Positions 61,563-64,000 of a DNA stretch of 64,000 nucleotides are shown here, in pieces. This DNA comes from G038396625 sp038396625 (lineage in GTDB: Bacteria; Bacillota; Clostridia; Peptostreptococcales; Thermotaleaceae). How positions within the stretch are numbered: position 1 is the stretch's first letter; each line of letters opens with the position of its first letter. The position numbers and the translations under genes are program-made. The stretch is from positions 620,001-684,000 of the forward strand of contig CP121688.1 in the NCBI GenBank assembly GCA_038396625.1, read 5' to 3'. The notes beneath the pieces were generated by a model that saw nothing but the letters and a program-made list of their open reading frames with translations, ran no database searches and had not been told where the DNA came from.

Positions 61563-63197
61563 ATGAGTGGAACTTTCTTTGGTTTTAATATTGCAAGATC
61601 AGGACTCTTTGCCAGTCAAAGAGCGATCCATGTAACAGGGCACAATATTGCAAATGCCAATACGCCGGGATATACAAGACAGCGCTTAGAGGTCGTTTCA
61701 TCTAATCCCCTAGCTTTACCCGGGGGACAAGGGATGCTGGGTGCTGGTGTGGATACAAATGCGATTGAAAATATTCGAGATGAGTTTTTGGATTTCAAAT
61801 TTCGTGGAGAAAATGAAAGCTTTGGCGAGTGGAACGTAAGGGCTGATGTTTTGGAAAATATCGAAGCCATTATGAATGAACCTTCTGATACAGGAATCCG
61901 TACGGTGATGGATGAGTATTTTGCGTCATTGCAGAAGTTAAGCACCAATGCGGATGAAGAAGGCTTGACAGTGAGGGCACTGGTAAGAGAGCGAGCCATC
62001 GCTTTAGCAAAAACTATTAATACCATGGGGCATCAACTGGAGAAAATGCAGAAAGATTTAGACTTTCAAGTGAATACAGTTGTCTCTGAAATTAATGGCT
62101 ATGCAGATCAGATTGCAGAACTCAATAGCCAGATTTTTCGATTTGAGCTAGATGGAAGCCATGCCAATGATTTGAGAGATCAAAGGAATTTGATCTTAGA
62201 TCAATTATCGGAACGGGTGAACATTGATACCTTTGAGGATAAAAATGGAAAATTTCACGTATTGGTTTCAGGAAAGCCCCTCGTATCTCATCAAAGGGTT
62301 TTTCATTTTGCTACGGAGGAAAGAGTCAAAGGGAACAAAAAGAACAACAGCGATATGGAAAACTTACTAGATGTAAAATGGGCTGATAGCAATTCTCTTA
62401 AGCTAAAAAGTGGTAAGCTCAAAGGCTTATTAGATGCAAGGGACAATGCAGAGGGTAGTGAAAAGGGGATTCCCTATTATATGGAACAGCTGAATAACTT
62501 TGCTAAGACCTTTGCAGCCCAGACCAATATGATCCACAGAGAGGGCTATGGATTGAAGGGAACCACCGGAGTAGATTTCTTTGAAATGAATGGTGGTGCC
62601 TTCCATGATAAAACCACAGATGTGCAAAGCTTTATGACGGCAAATCCAAAGCTCTCAGAGGCACAAGCCATTGCTCAATTAGAAAAAAATGGAGGTGCAG
62701 CTCTAGGCATTACGGCATATGAAGATATATCTATTATCAAAATGATTGAAAATGGCACGCCAAAATATTATGTAACCCCTAAGGTTACGGCAACCAGTCT
62801 TGCTATTTCAAAGACCATAGATAACGACCTTAATGCCATTGCTGCAAGTAGTACCCATGCAGGGTTACCCGGTAATGGAGATAATGCCTTAAGGATGAAT
62901 CAATTAAAAAATGAAGGAACCATGTTTGACTGGGGGAAACCTGAGGATTTTATGAAATCCTTGATATCCAACTTAGGAGTAGATACCCAGCAGGCACAAA
63001 AGATGGCAAAAAATCAAAGCGTATTATTAGAGCATTTGGAAAACAAAAGACAGTCCATATCAGGCGTATCCATAGATGAAGAAATGTCCAATATGATTCG
63101 ATTTCAACATTCTTACAATGCCAATGCACGAATGATTACCACCATTGATGAAATGATTGATGTAATTGTAAATCGAATGGGATTGGTAGGAAGATAA
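61563..63197 (+). CDS. flgK: Flagellar hook-associated protein 1
   Basis: A 544-residue hook-filament junction protein. The N terminus (FGFNIARSGLFASQRAIHVT, then GHNIANANTPGYTRQRLEV) is the rod/hook family motif, and the C terminus SGVSIDEEMSNMIRFQHSYNANARMITTIDEMID is the matching coiled-coil end. The middle (about 190-480) is variable. It starts 12 bases after flgN. Confidence 0.96.
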   Translation: MSGTFFGFNIARSGLFASQRAIHVTGHNIANANTPGYTRQRLEVVSSNPLALPGGQGMLGAGVDTNAIENIRDEFLDFKFRGENESFGEWNVRADVLENIEAIMNEPSDTGIRTVMDEYFASLQKLSTNADEEGLTVRALVRERAIALAKTINTMGHQLEKMQKDLDFQVNTVVSEINGYADQIAELNSQIFRFELDGSHANDLRDQRNLILDQLSERVNIDTFEDKNGKFHVLVSGKPLVSHQRVFHFATEERVKGNKKNNSDMENLLDVKWADSNSLKLKSGKLKGLLDARDNAEGSEKGIPYYMEQLNNFAKTFAAQTNMIHREGYGLKGTTGVDFFEMNGGAFHDKTTDVQSFMTANPKLSEAQAIAQLEKNGGAALGITAYEDISIIKMIENGTPKYYVTPKVTATSLAISKTIDNDLNAIAASSTHAGLPGNGDNALRMNQLKNEGTMFDWGKPEDFMKSLISNLGVDTQQAQKMAKNQSVLLEHLENKRQSISGVSIDEEMSNMIRFQHSYNANARMITTIDEMIDVIVNRMGLVGR

Positions 63198-63243
63198 TGA
63201 TGAATGAATCAAGAAGGGAGTAGAGTATCGAGGTGACAAAAAT

Positions 63244-64000
63244 ATGAGAATAACCAATAGTATGATGATTAATACCATGATGCGTAATTTAAACAACAAT
63301 TTATATAGGCTTTCTCAATTAGACAATCAACAAGCAACAGGAAAAAAGATTCTGAAGCCCTCGGATGATCCTGTGGGGATGTCCCAGGTACTGAAGCTTT
63401 CCTCGGACATCGCCACCTATGAGCAGTATAAAAGCAATACAGATCAGGCATTATCTTGGATGGAAGCTACAGAAACTTCTGTAACCCAGTTAAAAGATGT
63501 TTTGCAGCGGGTACGAGAGTTGACAGGGAGAGGTGCTACAGGCACATTGACCACAGAGGATAAACAGGCGATAGAAAAAGAAATCAGCCAGCTGAAAGAA
63601 CAGGTGCTTTCCATTGGAAATGCCAACTATGCAGGAAAATATCTGTTTGGTGGTTACAACACCATGGAAAAACCCTTTAGTTTAGAAGAAACCCCCGTAG
63701 GTACAAAGCTTAAATACAATGGAAAGCTGCTAAGTCCTGGAGGAATCGTAGATGACAGTATAAAGGATGCAGATTTTCAAGAATTTCTGACCAATAAAAA
63801 TAACAAAATCCTTACCAATGAACAAATGAAGGATGGTATGAAAATAGAAATTGGTATGGAGGACATTACGGAGATCAATGTCAATGGTCATGAACTGTTC
63901 CAAAGAGGCTTTGGTGGTGTTTTTGAAACCTTGACTAAATTAGAAAAGGTATTGGGTGGGGAAAAGGAATACAAGCAAGGTTTTGTGGATATGCAATACC
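63244..64000 (+). CDS. flgL: Flagellar hook-associated protein 3 (partial, runs off the window)
   Basis: The first 252 codons of FlgL: MRITNSMMINTMMRNLNNNL at the start, then QLDNQQATGKKILKPSDDPVG near 27-48, and later GNANYAGKYLFGGYNT near 124-140, all typical. FlgL joins FlgK to the filament. It starts 46 bases after flgK with GAGGTGAC. The 3' end lies beyond base 64000. Confidence 0.95.
   Translation, partial: MRITNSMMINTMMRNLNNNLYRLSQLDNQQATGKKILKPSDDPVGMSQVLKLSSDIATYEQYKSNTDQALSWMEATETSVTQLKDVLQRVRELTGRGATGTLTTEDKQAIEKEISQLKEQVLSIGNANYAGKYLFGGYNTMEKPFSLEETPVGTKLKYNGKLLSPGGIVDDSIKDADFQEFLTNKNNKILTNEQMKDGMKIEIGMEDITEINVNGHELFQRGFGGVFETLTKLEKVLGGEKEYKQGFVDMQY

Noticed and set aside
1..64000. 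rRNA, tRNA, CRISPR and complete insertion sequences
   Set aside because: Looked for characteristic tRNA/rRNA sequence, regular repeat-spacer arrays and transposases with terminal inverted repeats; none were recognised apart from the RAYT gene.

Overview
The window looks like chromosomal DNA of a low-GC, motile, spore-forming anaerobic Firmicute of class Clostridia. An Alkaliphilus-like or related peptide-fermenting lineage is an inference. Supporting evidence: a selenocysteine-containing glycine-reductase-type protein B (GrdE/GrdB) with sigma-54 control; sporulation genes (YyaC, a Spo0E-like peptide); a Firmicute-style flagellar block (yvyF-flgM-flgN-flgK-flgL); a SAM-I riboswitch on metK; strong AGGAGG ribosome sites. 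I saw no rRNA, tRNA or CRISPR array.

Layout. (1) 1-9.9 kb, surface polysaccharide locus on the + strand: end of a nucleotide-sugar dehydrogenase, wecB, a Wzy-like polymerase, a glycosyltransferase-like protein, a Wzx flippase, an acetyltransferase, a fused CMP-sugar synthetase/PseG-like protein, a NeuB-family synthase and galE. Together they suggest a repeat unit with ManNAc-type and nonulosonic acid sugars. (2) 9.9-18 kb, accessory region: uncharacterised proteins including a HEPN-domain protein, a REP-associated transposase (RAYT) with scattered REP-like sequences, and four related small coiled-coil genes with one intact and one broken VanZ gene. (3) 18.3-22.1 kb: DUF2294, SbtA-type bicarbonate transporter, SbtB-like PII protein, purK and purE; bicarbonate is the substrate of PurK. 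(4) 23.5-30.5 kb: PotABCD-type ABC transporter followed by adenine deaminase and an MTA/SAH-deaminase-type amidohydrolase, probably one operon. (5) 30.6-40.4 kb: a MASE3-PAS histidine kinase, then a sigma-54 activator whose Fis-type DNA-binding domain lies behind an in-frame UGA followed by a SECIS-like hairpin, then grdX, a near-consensus -24/-12 promoter, grdE, grdB (with its own UGA and SECIS-like hairpin), an ornithine-cyclodeaminase-family gene and a sodium:solute symporter. (6) 40.8-47.7 kb: small membrane proteins, an AEC transporter, a second sigma-54 activator and a partly decayed operon behind a second -24/-12 promoter (truncated NhaC, amidohydrolase, membrane protein, AEC remnant). 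(7) 47.7-51.3 kb, minus strand: phosphodiester glycosidase-like exported protein, Spo0E-like peptide, YyaC. (8) 51.7-64 kb: small-multidrug-export-family protein, metK with riboswitch, a sigma factor with DUF1659/DUF2922/YvrJ genes, a ComK-like protein, recD2, a GGDEF protein, comF and the flagellar hook-junction genes, ending inside flgL.

Most notable: the sigma-54 activator at 32981-34540 appears to be a selenoprotein. Only decoding of the UGA would give a protein with its DNA-binding domain. It sits directly upstream of a selenium-dependent reductase module that has its own sigma-54 promoter. The simplest hypothesis is a regulator that gates expression of a selenoenzyme by selenium supply. 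I could not search whether such regulators have been described.
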